From assembly GCF_000719975.1 (NCBI RefSeq), contig NZ_JOIJ01000019.1:1-64000 (forward strand): DNA of 64,000 nt, in the 5' to 3' direction. The notes below the pieces were generated by a model, which saw nothing but the letters and a program-made list of their open reading frames with translations, did not search any database and was not told the origin of the DNA. This stretch comes from Prauserella rugosa. Its GTDB lineage: Bacteria > Actinomycetota > Actinomycetes > Mycobacteriales > Pseudonocardiaceae. Positions 8,618 through 15,894 of the stretch are shown here, in pieces (the stretch's first letter is position 1; each line of letters opens with the position of its first letter). Position numbers and translations under genes: made by a program.

Positions 8618-9622
8618 TCACCGCGTGGAGAGGGAGTCGAGCAGCCGGCACGCCTCGTCGTGGTCGGCGGGCAGGCGCATCACCCCGACGCGGGCGCTGC
8701 CCGCCTCGGCCAGCTGCGGGTCGACGGCGAACCGTTCCGTCAGCTCTCGGCGCAGGCGCACCGCTCCGGCGGCGACCCCCGTCGACCTGGGCACCAGCGC
8801 CACCACCGTCGAGGCCCCGAGCACGGCGTGACTCTCGCCCCCGTCGAAGACGTCCCGCAGCACGTCGGCGGCGAGGATCATGCCCGCGGGCCGCAGATAC
8901 ATGGCGCGGCCGTCGAAGCCCAGCGAGATGACGACCAGCGCGTGCCCCTCGGCGACGCAGACCCCGTCGCGCGCGGCCTGGCGGTACAGCTCCGCGAGCC
9001 GGGTGCGCAGGTAGGCCAGGGTCGGCAGGCCGGTGAGCGGATCGTGCACCTCGCCCGCCGTCACCTCGTTCAGCGCGACCTCCGCCCAGGCCACGGCCAC
9101 GATCCGCAGCAGGCGCGTGGGCAGCGCGTCGACGTCGGGGACGTGGGCCGGTTCGGCCGTGGCGTCCGCGGTCTCGACCACCGCATCAGCGGATCCGTCG
9201 CTCGCCGCCGCTCCCGGAACCGGTGTCCCGGCTGCCGGGAGCACCGAGTGCAGTGCGGCCAGGTCGCCGAGGGTCTCCTCCAGTCCGGTACCGGCGGCGG
9301 CACGTGCATGGGCCAGTGCCACCAGCGCGGGTGCGGCATCGTCGACCCCGCCCCGCCTGGCGACGGCCGCGCACACGAGGTCGACCTCGGGCACCGCCCA
9401 GTCGTCGGGGAAGCGCCAGCCGCACGTCAGGCTCGCGGCACGCCACCGATGCCGGATCAACCCCGCCTGTCCGTGCCGATCCGGTCGCCTGCCGGGCGCG
9501 GTTCCGTACTGCATGGCGGCCCCGTGCCCGAACGGCGTCCCCGACACATCGCCAGCACTCACGTCCACTCGCGCCCCCTTCCGGCTCGATTCAGGGGTGA
9601 GACGCAGGGCCGGCGGGTGCAT
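8618..9622 (-). CDS. degenerate GGDEF-domain protein
   Basis: About 334 aa if started at ATG 9622. No start has a good ribosome binding site, and ATG near 9515 is an alternative. The C-terminal 150 residues follow the GGDEF fold: the entry motif DPLTGLPTLAYLRTRL, a core strand GHALVVISLGFDG, and a later LGASTVVALVPR in the position of the GGDEF hairpin. The GG(D/E)EF signature is lost there (GAST), so cyclic-di-GMP synthesis is unlikely. The N-terminal 200 residues are Ala-rich, probably helical, and not recognised. It is divergent from the sigma-factor gene. A regulatory or nucleotide-sensing role is possible but unproven. Confidence 0.68.
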   Translation of the reverse strand: MHPPALRLTPESSRKGARVDVSAGDVSGTPFGHGAAMQYGTAPGRRPDRHGQAGLIRHRWRAASLTCGWRFPDDWAVPEVDLVCAAVARRGGVDDAAPALVALAHARAAAGTGLEETLGDLAALHSVLPAAGTPVPGAAASDGSADAVVETADATAEPAHVPDVDALPTRLLRIVAVAWAEVALNEVTAGEVHDPLTGLPTLAYLRTRLAELYRQAARDGVCVAEGHALVVISLGFDGRAMYLRPAGMILAADVLRDVFDGGESHAVLGASTVVALVPRSTGVAAGAVRLRRELTERFAVDPQLAEAGSARVGVMRLPADHDEACRLLDSLSTR

Positions 9623-9755
9623 GACGCGGCCGGAGGCGATCAGTTCGGCGTGATTCGGGTGAACCACACACCCCGCGTCGTGACGGTTTCCCGTATGTCC
9701 GTCACACTTTGCTGCGCAGCGCGTCCCTTCACAGGGACGACCTGAGAGGAGAACC

Positions 9756-12107
9756 GTGAGCACCGCACCCACCGATCCACAGGGCATGAGCGACGCCGAG
9801 CTCATCGCCTCGGTACGCGCGGGCAGCCTGGAGTGCTACGGGACGCTGTACGAACGCCACGTGGCCGCGGCGTACAACCTTGCCCGGCAGCTCGCACGGA
9901 CGTCGATCGAGGCCGACGACCTGGTCTCGGACGCCTTCTCGAAGGTCCTCGACACGCTCCGCGGCGGCAAGGGACCGGACAGCGCGTTCCGTGCCTACCT
10001 GCTGACCGCCGTACGCCACGGCGCGTACGACAAGACGCGCCGCGACAAGAAGCTCGACCTCGCCGACGACATGACGACCGTCACGACGGTCGGTGGCGCC
10101 GGGGCCGAGGCGCTCACGGTGGAGTTCTCCGACACGGCCGTCGAAGGTCTGGAGCGCACGCTGGCCGCGCGGGCCTTCGCCACGCTGCCCGAACGCTGGC
10201 AGGCCGTGCTGTGGCACACCGAGATCGAAGGCCAGTCGCCCGCCGAGGTCGCCCCACTCCTGGGCCTGACCGCCAACGGTGTCTCGGCGCTGGCGTATCG
10301 CGCGCGGGAAGGTCTGCGCCAGGCGTACCTGCAGGTGCACCTTGCCGAGGTCGGCGCCAGCCGGTGCCGGGCGACCGCGGAGAAGCTCGGCGCCTGGACC
10401 CGTGACGGTCTCTCCAAACGGGAGCGCGCACAGGTCGAGACCCACCTCGACGAATGCTCCGACTGCCAGGCACTGGCCGCCGAGCTGGCCGACGTCAACG
10501 GCGCGCTGCGCGCCGTCGTCGCTCCGCTGGTCCTCGGTGGCGGCGTGCTGGGCTACCTCGCGCTGGCGGGCAGCGGGAAGGCCGCGGCTGCCACCGCCGT
10601 CGGCGCCGCCGCAGCCGGTGGGTCCGCGGGAGGTGCCGCCGGTGCCGCAGCATCGGCTCCCCGCCAGTTCGCCGGCGTCGCCGGATCGGGTGTCGCCATG
10701 GCCGCCGCGGTCGCGGTGGCACTGACCGCGGGCGGCGCCTCGCAGCAGATCCCCGCGGCGGCCGAACGGCCGGAGCCCCCGGCAGCGCAGGCACCGAACC
10801 AGCCCGCGCCCCCGAACAATCCGCCCCCGGGACAGCCCGCGCCGGATTCGCCGCCGGACTCCCCGGATTCCCCCGACTCGCCGCCCGCGGAGCAGCCGCC
10901 CGCCCCGGACGTCTCCCCCGCGCCCCAGCCGTCGCCGGAGCCGGAGCCGGCCTCGGTCAGCGCGGTCACTCCGCCGGAGGGCGTCGAACTGGTGGCCGGC
11001 GGTTCGCCCGTCGACCTGCCGATCACCGTGACCAACGACGGCGGCACGCTGTCCGACCCGATCGACGTGACGCTGAACCTGCCCAACGGCGTCTCGTCCC
11101 TCGGCAGCGGTGGCGGCGGATCCGCACCGCAGGCCGCACGGACCGCCGAGGCGGCACCGTCCGGCGGCGGCAGCGCCCCCGCAGGCGGCGCCCCGCGCCA
11201 GGCCGGTGGTGAGCGCATCACCTGCCCGGCCGGCACCGGCACGGTCACGTGTTCCACCGGGCGCGGGCTCGAACCGTCCGAGTCGGCGACCCTCGTGTTC
11301 CGCCTCCAGGCCTCCGAAGACGCCGAGTCCGGCCAGGTCACCGGCAGCATCAGCGACGCCAGTGGGGTCGACGTGTCGCTGCAGGTGCCCGTCGAGGTCG
11401 CACCGCAGCCCGCGCCCGAACCGCCGCCGGAGCAGGACGGCGTCGTCGTCCAGGCTCAGCGCGGATGGGGTCACGGCGCCTACGTGACCGTGCGCAACAC
11501 CGGCGACACCGAGGAGGCGTTCACGCTCACCTCGGACCGGTGGGCGCACAAGCTGTGGGCTGACCACCGCGTGTCCTGCAGCAACGGGTTCCGTCAACCG
11601 CTGTCGTGCACGTCCACCCCGCTCGAGCCCGGTGAGCACGTGCACCTCTACGTCCTCGTGCCGCACTTCGGCAAACCGCACGAGGCCGAGGTGACGTTCA
11701 CCGCCACGCTCGGTGACGCCGCCGACAGCGCCTACGTGTCCTACCCGTGCTTGCTGGACTGCCTGGACGAGTGGATCACCCCGTCCGACTCGCCCACGGC
11801 GACGACGTCGGAGTCCCCGGACACCACGGACACCACGGAACCCACGGAGACCTCTGAGACCTCGGAATCGTCGGAGTCGTCGGATTCGTCGGAGACCTCG
11901 GGGAGCGCCCCGCCGGGCACCACCCCGAGTGAGCGGCCCACGACGAGCGAGTCGGGCACGGGGTCGGCGACGCAGACGACGAAGCCGTCGGGATCCGGCT
12001 CCGGCACGGCCACGATGACCCGGCCGCCCTCGGACGAGCACCACCACAGGCCGCCGTGGCGGCCCTGGCCGCGCCCGCACTCCGGACACCAGCACTCCGG
12101 CGGGTAA
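9756..12107 (+). CDS. ECF-type sigma factor fused to zinc-finger anti-sigma, membrane and extracellular domains
   Basis: 783 aa. Residues about 20-95 form sigma region 2 (YGTLYERHVAAAYNLARQLA, EADDLVSDAFSKVLDTL). Residues 145-200 form region 4 (LPERWQAVLWHTEIEGQSPA, LTANGVSALAYRAREGLR). A zinc anti-sigma motif follows with H230-x3-C234-x2-C237. Two hydrophobic segments lie near 248-270 and 308-328. Next come a Pro-rich linker, beta-rich domains with NDGGTLSDPIDVTLNLPNG-type Ig/CARDB-like character, and a Ser/Thr/Glu tail with a basic Pro/His end. GTG 9756 follows GAGAGGAGA (9744-9752). Sigma factors fused to their anti-sigma are known in actinobacteria; activation presumably requires proteolysis or conformational release. 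Regulon unknown. Confidence 0.88.
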   Translation: MSTAPTDPQGMSDAELIASVRAGSLECYGTLYERHVAAAYNLARQLARTSIEADDLVSDAFSKVLDTLRGGKGPDSAFRAYLLTAVRHGAYDKTRRDKKLDLADDMTTVTTVGGAGAEALTVEFSDTAVEGLERTLAARAFATLPERWQAVLWHTEIEGQSPAEVAPLLGLTANGVSALAYRAREGLRQAYLQVHLAEVGASRCRATAEKLGAWTRDGLSKRERAQVETHLDECSDCQALAAELADVNGALRAVVAPLVLGGGVLGYLALAGSGKAAAATAVGAAAAGGSAGGAAGAAASAPRQFAGVAGSGVAMAAAVAVALTAGGASQQIPAAAERPEPPAAQAPNQPAPPNNPPPGQPAPDSPPDSPDSPDSPPAEQPPAPDVSPAPQPSPEPEPASVSAVTPPEGVELVAGGSPVDLPITVTNDGGTLSDPIDVTLNLPNGVSSLGSGGGGSAPQAARTAEAAPSGGGSAPAGGAPRQAGGERITCPAGTGTVTCSTGRGLEPSESATLVFRLQASEDAESGQVTGSISDASGVDVSLQVPVEVAPQPAPEPPPEQDGVVVQAQRGWGHGAYVTVRNTGDTEEAFTLTSDRWAHKLWADHRVSCSNGFRQPLSCTSTPLEPGEHVHLYVLVPHFGKPHEAEVTFTATLGDAADSAYVSYPCLLDCLDEWITPSDSPTATTSESPDTTDTTEPTETSETSESSESSDSSETSGSAPPGTTPSERPTTSESGTGSATQTTKPSGSGSGTATMTRPPSDEHHHRPPWRPWPRPHSGHQHSGG

Positions 12108-12178
12108 GACCAGCGTCACGAGGTGGCGAATCCGCCGTTCGGCGGTTTCCCGCCGGGTGGATGGCTAGACTGCGGGTC

Positions 12179-12697
12179 GTGTCCGTCGTCGAATCCGTGC
12201 TGGCGCGCGTTCCGCAACCGTTCCGATCGCTGCTCGTCAGGCACAGGGAGCTGCTGAAGTTCGCGGTCGTCGGCGGCACGACGTTCCTGGTCGACAACGG
12301 CATCTGGTACCTGCTCAAGTTCACGGTCCTGCCCGACAAGCCGACGACCGCGAAGGCCATCGCCATCCTCGTCGCGACGATCGTGTCGTACGTGCTCAAC
12401 CGCGAGTGGTCGTTCCGCACCCGCGGCGGCAGGGAGACCGGACACGAGGCCACGCTGTTCTTCGTGATCAGCGGGATCGCCGTCGCCGTGAACCTCGTCC
12501 CGCTGTGGGTCTCCCGCTACGTGCTGCACCTGCAACGACCCGAGGTGTCGCTGTTCGTGCAGGAGACGGCCGACTTCATCAGCGGATCGGTCATCGGCAT
12601 GCTGCTGGCGATGGTGTTCCGATTCTGGGGCTTCCGGAAGTGGGTCTTCCCCGACGAACTCGGCCGCGTGCGCCGCGAGGACTTCGCCCGCCGCTGA
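12179..12697 (+). CDS. GtrA family membrane protein
   Basis: 172 aa with four predicted membrane helices and the GtrA/DPMS-like core (FAVVGGTTFLVDNGIWYLLK, later SYVLNREWSFRTRGG and MVFRFWGFRKWVF). GtrA proteins are thought to help move polyprenyl-linked sugars across the membrane. The position near purK matches Rv3277 of M. tuberculosis. GTG 12179 is chosen because a TAGACT -10 box lies 7 nt upstream, typical of a leaderless mRNA; ATG 12161 is the alternative. It converges on the histidine kinase gene across the 34-bp palindrome, in which its own stop codon lies. Confidence 0.88.
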   Translation: MSVVESVLARVPQPFRSLLVRHRELLKFAVVGGTTFLVDNGIWYLLKFTVLPDKPTTAKAIAILVATIVSYVLNREWSFRTRGGRETGHEATLFFVISGIAVAVNLVPLWVSRYVLHLQRPEVSLFVQETADFISGSVIGMLLAMVFRFWGFRKWVFPDELGRVRREDFARR

Positions 12698-12764
12698 GAA
12701 GCTCCCGAGGGCCCCATAGTCGCGTTCAATGCGACTATGGGGCCCTCGGGAGCTTCTCAGCGGC
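12690..12764. terminator. bidirectional hairpin; dispersed palindromic repeat copy B
   Basis: Perfect 34-bp arms (12690-12723 and 12731-12764) with a 7-nt loop lie between the convergent gtrA-like and histidine-kinase genes. The left arm includes the last codons and stop of the gtrA-like gene, and the right arm reaches the first base of the kinase stop triplet. The core CTCCCGAGGGCCCCATAG and the GCGTTCAATGC-type centre match copies A and C. Confidence 0.85.
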
Positions 12765-14047
12765 TACCGGGGGACGCGTTCGTTGGGCCATTCGACGGCC
12801 GGGATGTCACCGGCCGTGGGGACCCGCAGGAACAGGCTGAACGTCGCAGGCCTGCGGGTCGACAGTTCGAGCCGTCCACCGTCCGCCTCGGCCAGCGCCC
12901 GCGCCAGCGCGAGGCCCACACCGGTCGATCCCGCACCGGAGAACCCACGGTCGAACACGTGCGGCACCAGCTCCTCCGGCACCCCGTGCCCGGCGTCGCT
13001 GACCTCGACCACCACCGTGCCGTCCGCATCGCCCCTGCGCGCCGTGAGCGTCACCGTTCCGTCGCCGTGCCGGACGGCGTTGTCGAGCAGCACACCGATG
13101 ACCTCCCTCAGCCGCGCAGGCGTCGCGCGGGCCATCAGCCCGTCGGCGACCCGCAGCCGCAGCGAGCGTCCCTCGGCCCGCAACACGTCACGCCACTCGT
13201 CGCTGATCTCGGGCAGGATGTCGCTGAGCGCCACCGGCTCGGTGCCGACCTCGCTGGCCGCACGCGCCGCCGCCAGCAGTTCGTCGAGCGCGCCTGCCAA
13301 CCGGTCGGACTGTTCGAGTGCGGCGTGGGCCTCCTCGGCGACATCCGGGTCCTGGTGCAGGCCGATCGCCTCCAGCCGCAGCTGCAGCGCCGTCAACCTG
13401 CTGCGCAACTGGTGCGACACGTCGCCGACGAGCTGCCGTTCCCGCTGCACCAACTGGGCCAGGGCCGTGCCGGAGGCGTCGAGCGCGTCGGCGACCATGT
13501 CCAGCTCGGCCACGGCGTACCGCCTGCCGTCCGGACGGAAGTCACCCGCGCCGAGTCTGGCCGCACGGTCTGCCACGTGCCGCAACGGCCGCGCCAGACG
13601 TCGTGCCGTGATCGTCGCGACGAGCGCACCGATACCCACCGACAGCACCACCACGAACACCACGGCCGCCGCGACCTGCGCCTGCTGTTCGCGCATGTTC
13701 TCCGACGGCCTGGCCAGCACGATGTGGCCGCCGCCCGCGATCGGCGCCTTCTCGACGATCACGTCGTCGCCCGTCGAGGCGCCCCACTCGACGACCCCCT
13801 CCGCCGGGTGCTCCACCGTCAGGTGCGCGTCGCGCGGCACGGCGGCGCGGATGTGCCGCAGGTTCAGGTCGCGGTGGTTGGCGAACTGGTTGTCGAGCGC
13901 GGCGGCGATCCGCTGAGCACTGTTGGCCAGCTCCTCGCGGTGGAAGTTGTCGACCAGCAGAACACCGGTCACCCCGAGCGGCGCGCCCAGCGCGACGCCC
14001 GTGACCAGCACCGCGAGCAGGATGGCCAGGAGGATCCGCCGCCGCAT
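12764..14047 (-). CDS. two-component sensor histidine kinase
   Basis: 427 aa membrane kinase. TM1 lies at residues about 5-30 and an extracytoplasmic sensor region at 30-125. TM2 near 127-147 is followed by HAMP (TARRLARPLRHVADRAARLG). The dimerisation/phosphoacceptor helix has GDVSHQLRSRLTAL with the phospho-His. The HATPase domain has an N-box LLDNAVRHGDG, G1 VSDAGHGVPEE and G2 GVGLALARALAEADGG. It is 12 bp downstream of its response regulator on the same strand. The sensed signal is unknown; the sensor domain is short and without a recognised motif. It ends at the bidirectional palindrome. Confidence 0.93.
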   Translation of the reverse strand: MRRRILLAILLAVLVTGVALGAPLGVTGVLLVDNFHREELANSAQRIAAALDNQFANHRDLNLRHIRAAVPRDAHLTVEHPAEGVVEWGASTGDDVIVEKAPIAGGGHIVLARPSENMREQQAQVAAAVVFVVVLSVGIGALVATITARRLARPLRHVADRAARLGAGDFRPDGRRYAVAELDMVADALDASGTALAQLVQRERQLVGDVSHQLRSRLTALQLRLEAIGLHQDPDVAEEAHAALEQSDRLAGALDELLAAARAASEVGTEPVALSDILPEISDEWRDVLRAEGRSLRLRVADGLMARATPARLREVIGVLLDNAVRHGDGTVTLTARRGDADGTVVVEVSDAGHGVPEELVPHVFDRGFSGAGSTGVGLALARALAEADGGRLELSTRRPATFSLFLRVPTAGDIPAVEWPNERVPR

Positions 14048-14059
14048 ACGCCTGCCCGC

Positions 14060-14749
14060 CTACTCGGCGTTGAAGCGGAATCCCACTCCGCGCACGGTCG
14101 CGATGTGTTCCTCGTTGGACTTGCGCGGATCGTTGCCCGCGGCCAGCGCGAGCTTCCTGCGCAGCCACGACATGTGCATGTCCAGCGTCTTCGACGTCTT
14201 CAGGGCTGCCGTGTCCAGGTCGTTCCACACCTCGGCGAGGATCTCCTCCCTGCTGACGACCTGCCCGGCCCTGCTCATCAGCACGCGCAGCAGTTCGAAC
14301 TCCTTGTTCGCGAGCTGCACCTCCTCGCCGTCCACGGTCACCAGCCTGGCGCCGACGTCCATCCGCACGCCACCCGCGTCGAGCACGCCCGGCGCCTGCC
14401 TGCGCAGCAGCGCACGGATGCGGGCGAGCAGTTCCGCGAGGCGGAACGGTTTGGCGACGTAGTCGTCGGCACCGGCATCGAGCCCGACGACGAAGTCGAC
14501 CTCGTCGGTACGTGCGGTCAACATCAGCACCGGCGTCTGCGCCCCGGACGCGCGCAGCCTGCGGCACACCTCCAGGCCGTCCATCTCGGGCAGCCCGAGG
14601 TCGAGAACCAGCAGGTCGACGCGCTCGTTGGCGGTCGCCTCGAGGGCCGAGGGGCCGTCGGAGACGGCGACCACCTCGTAGCCCTCGCGCTCGAGCGCGC
14701 GCGAGAGCGGCTGCGCGATGGCCGGGTCGTCTTCGGCGAGTAGGACCAT
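14060..14749 (-). CDS. OmpR/PhoB family response regulator
   Basis: 229 aa. The receiver domain (residues 1-115) has acidic pocket LLAEDD, phospho-acceptor Asp in LLVLDLGLPEMDG, Thr in MLTART and Lys in DDYVAKPF. The C-terminal winged helix (130-229) has ANKEFELLRVLMSRAG, SREEILAEVW, LDMHMSWLRRKL and ATVRGVGFRF. It is paired with the downstream kinase. The ATG at 14749 is used; a GTG two codons earlier (14755) is possible. It is divergent from hisN with only 42 bp between start codons, so the two genes share a compact promoter region. Confidence 0.94.
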   Translation of the reverse strand: MVLLAEDDPAIAQPLSRALEREGYEVVAVSDGPSALEATANERVDLLVLDLGLPEMDGLEVCRRLRASGAQTPVLMLTARTDEVDFVVGLDAGADDYVAKPFRLAELLARIRALLRRQAPGVLDAGGVRMDVGARLVTVDGEEVQLANKEFELLRVLMSRAGQVVSREEILAEVWNDLDTAALKTSKTLDMHMSWLRRKLALAAGNDPRKSNEEHIATVRGVGFRFNAE

Positions 14750-14791
14750 GCTCACCTGGCCAACCTTACGGACGGCGCGCGTGGAACGATC

Positions 14792-15583
14792 GTGGACGTG
14801 TCCCGTTATTCCGACGATGCGATGCTGGCGGCAGAGCTGGCCGACGCGGCCGACGCCATCACGGTGGACCGGTTCCGCGCACAGAACCTCGAGGTGTCCG
14901 CGAAACCCGACCGTACGCCCGTGACCGACGCCGACACGGCCGTCGAGGACGCCATCCGCGGCCTGTTGGCCGCTCGGCGCCCGACCGACGGGGTGGCAGG
15001 CGAGGAGCGCGGCGGGTCGATCGCGGCGCCCGGTCGCGTGTGGGTGCTCGACCCGATCGACGGTACGAAGAACTTCCTGCGTGGCGTTCCGGTGTGGGCG
15101 ACGCTGATCGCGCTGCTCGAGGACGGGGTTCCGGTGGTCGGCATGATCACCGCGCCGATGCTGGGCCGCCGGTGGTGGGCGAGCCAGGGCGGGGGCGCGT
15201 GGCTGCGCGACTCGGCGGGTGAGCGCAGGCTGTCGGTGTCGCGAGTGCCGCAGCTGGCCGACGCCTACGTGTCGACGACCGACCTGAACAGCTGGACCGA
15301 GCACCGTACCCAGGAGGCGTACCTGTCGCTGACCGGGGCGTGCTGGGAGACCAGGGCGTTCGGCGATTTCTGGCAGCACTGCCTCGTGGCCGAGGGCGCG
15401 CTGGAGATCGCGGCCGAGCCCGTGGTGAACCCGTGGGACGTCGCGGCCGCGCAGGTGCTGGTGACCGAGGCGGGCGGCCGGTTCACCGATCTGGACGGCG
15501 CGGCCCGGTTCGACCGCGGATCGGCCCTGTCGACGAACGGTCTGGTGCACGACGCCGCGTTGAACCACCTCCGCCGGCGCTGA
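14792..15583 (+). CDS. hisN: histidinol-phosphatase (inositol monophosphatase family)
   Basis: 263 aa. The IMPase-fold Mg2+ phosphatase signatures are present in order: metal-binding GEERGG, DPIDGTKNFLRGVPVWATLI and the C-terminal NPWDVAAAQVLVTEAGG. The TKNFLRGVPVWATLIAL variant is typical of actinobacterial HisN, which makes histidinol from histidinol phosphate. Inositol-1-phosphatase or other IMPase activity cannot be excluded. GTG 14792 is the first of two close GTG codons (the other is 14798). It converges with the immunity gene of the TNT locus at a hairpin terminator. Confidence 0.85.
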   Translation: MDVSRYSDDAMLAAELADAADAITVDRFRAQNLEVSAKPDRTPVTDADTAVEDAIRGLLAARRPTDGVAGEERGGSIAAPGRVWVLDPIDGTKNFLRGVPVWATLIALLEDGVPVVGMITAPMLGRRWWASQGGGAWLRDSAGERRLSVSRVPQLADAYVSTTDLNSWTEHRTQEAYLSLTGACWETRAFGDFWQHCLVAEGALEIAAEPVVNPWDVAAAQVLVTEAGGRFTDLDGAARFDRGSALSTNGLVHDAALNHLRRR

Positions 15584-15590
15584 GTGACCA

Positions 15591-15626
15591 CCTGGCCGCG
15601 TGCCCCGCTCCGGGCACGCGGTCAGG
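15591..15626. terminator. bidirectional hairpin terminator between hisN and the TNT immunity gene
   Basis: 15-bp arms (15591-15605 and 15612-15626), paired except for one G-T, with a 6-nt loop. It sits just past the hisN stop and overlaps the stop of the convergent 90-aa gene. Confidence 0.75.
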
Positions 15627-15894
15627 GCAGGACGCCGACCGCTCCCCTGGCCACCTGCGCCCAGGCCAGCCTGCCGAACAGGTAGTGGCAGGCGACCTGT
15701 TCGTTGGTGAACCGCGCCCAGTCGTAGCGGTTGCCCTGTTCCCGCCAGAAGACCTCCCACGCGACGCCGTTCTCCCCCTCGACGTCCTCCTCCCGCAGGA
15801 CGCACCACGCGTTGTCGACCTCCTCGCCGACCGACACCACCTCCGGCGGCACGCCCACGGCCTCGAGCCAGCGCATGATCGACTCGATGTTCAC
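15622..15894 (-). CDS. probable TNT immunity protein
   Basis: 90 aa, acidic. It starts at GTG 15894, overlapping the stop of the TNT toxin gene by 4 bp (GTGA). Such tight coupling directly after a toxin is the usual position for an immunity gene. The centre contains WEVFWREQGNRYDWARF followed by TNEQVACHYLFGRL. This WEV-x-ERG-x-RF-x-ACxYL layout resembles small proteins that commonly follow TNT-domain genes in actinobacteria. No membrane segment or signal peptide, so it would act in the cytoplasm by binding the NAD glycohydrolase. Function is inferred from position and general resemblance; it is smaller than the M. tuberculosis TNT antidote IFT. Confidence 0.68.
   Translation of the reverse strand: MNIESIMRWLEAVGVPPEVVSVGEEVDNAWCVLREEDVEGENGVAWEVFWREQGNRYDWARFTNEQVACHYLFGRLAWAQVARGAVGVLP

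Noticed and set aside
6951..8831. Long plus-strand open frame over the GT87 gene
   Set aside because: The minus strand encodes a polytopic membrane protein with family motifs; the plus frame is His/Gln/Arg noise.
9729..12119. 796-codon minus-strand open frame over the sigma-fusion gene
   Set aside because: Low-complexity Arg/Gly translation antisense to clear sigma, zinc-finger and extracellular domains.
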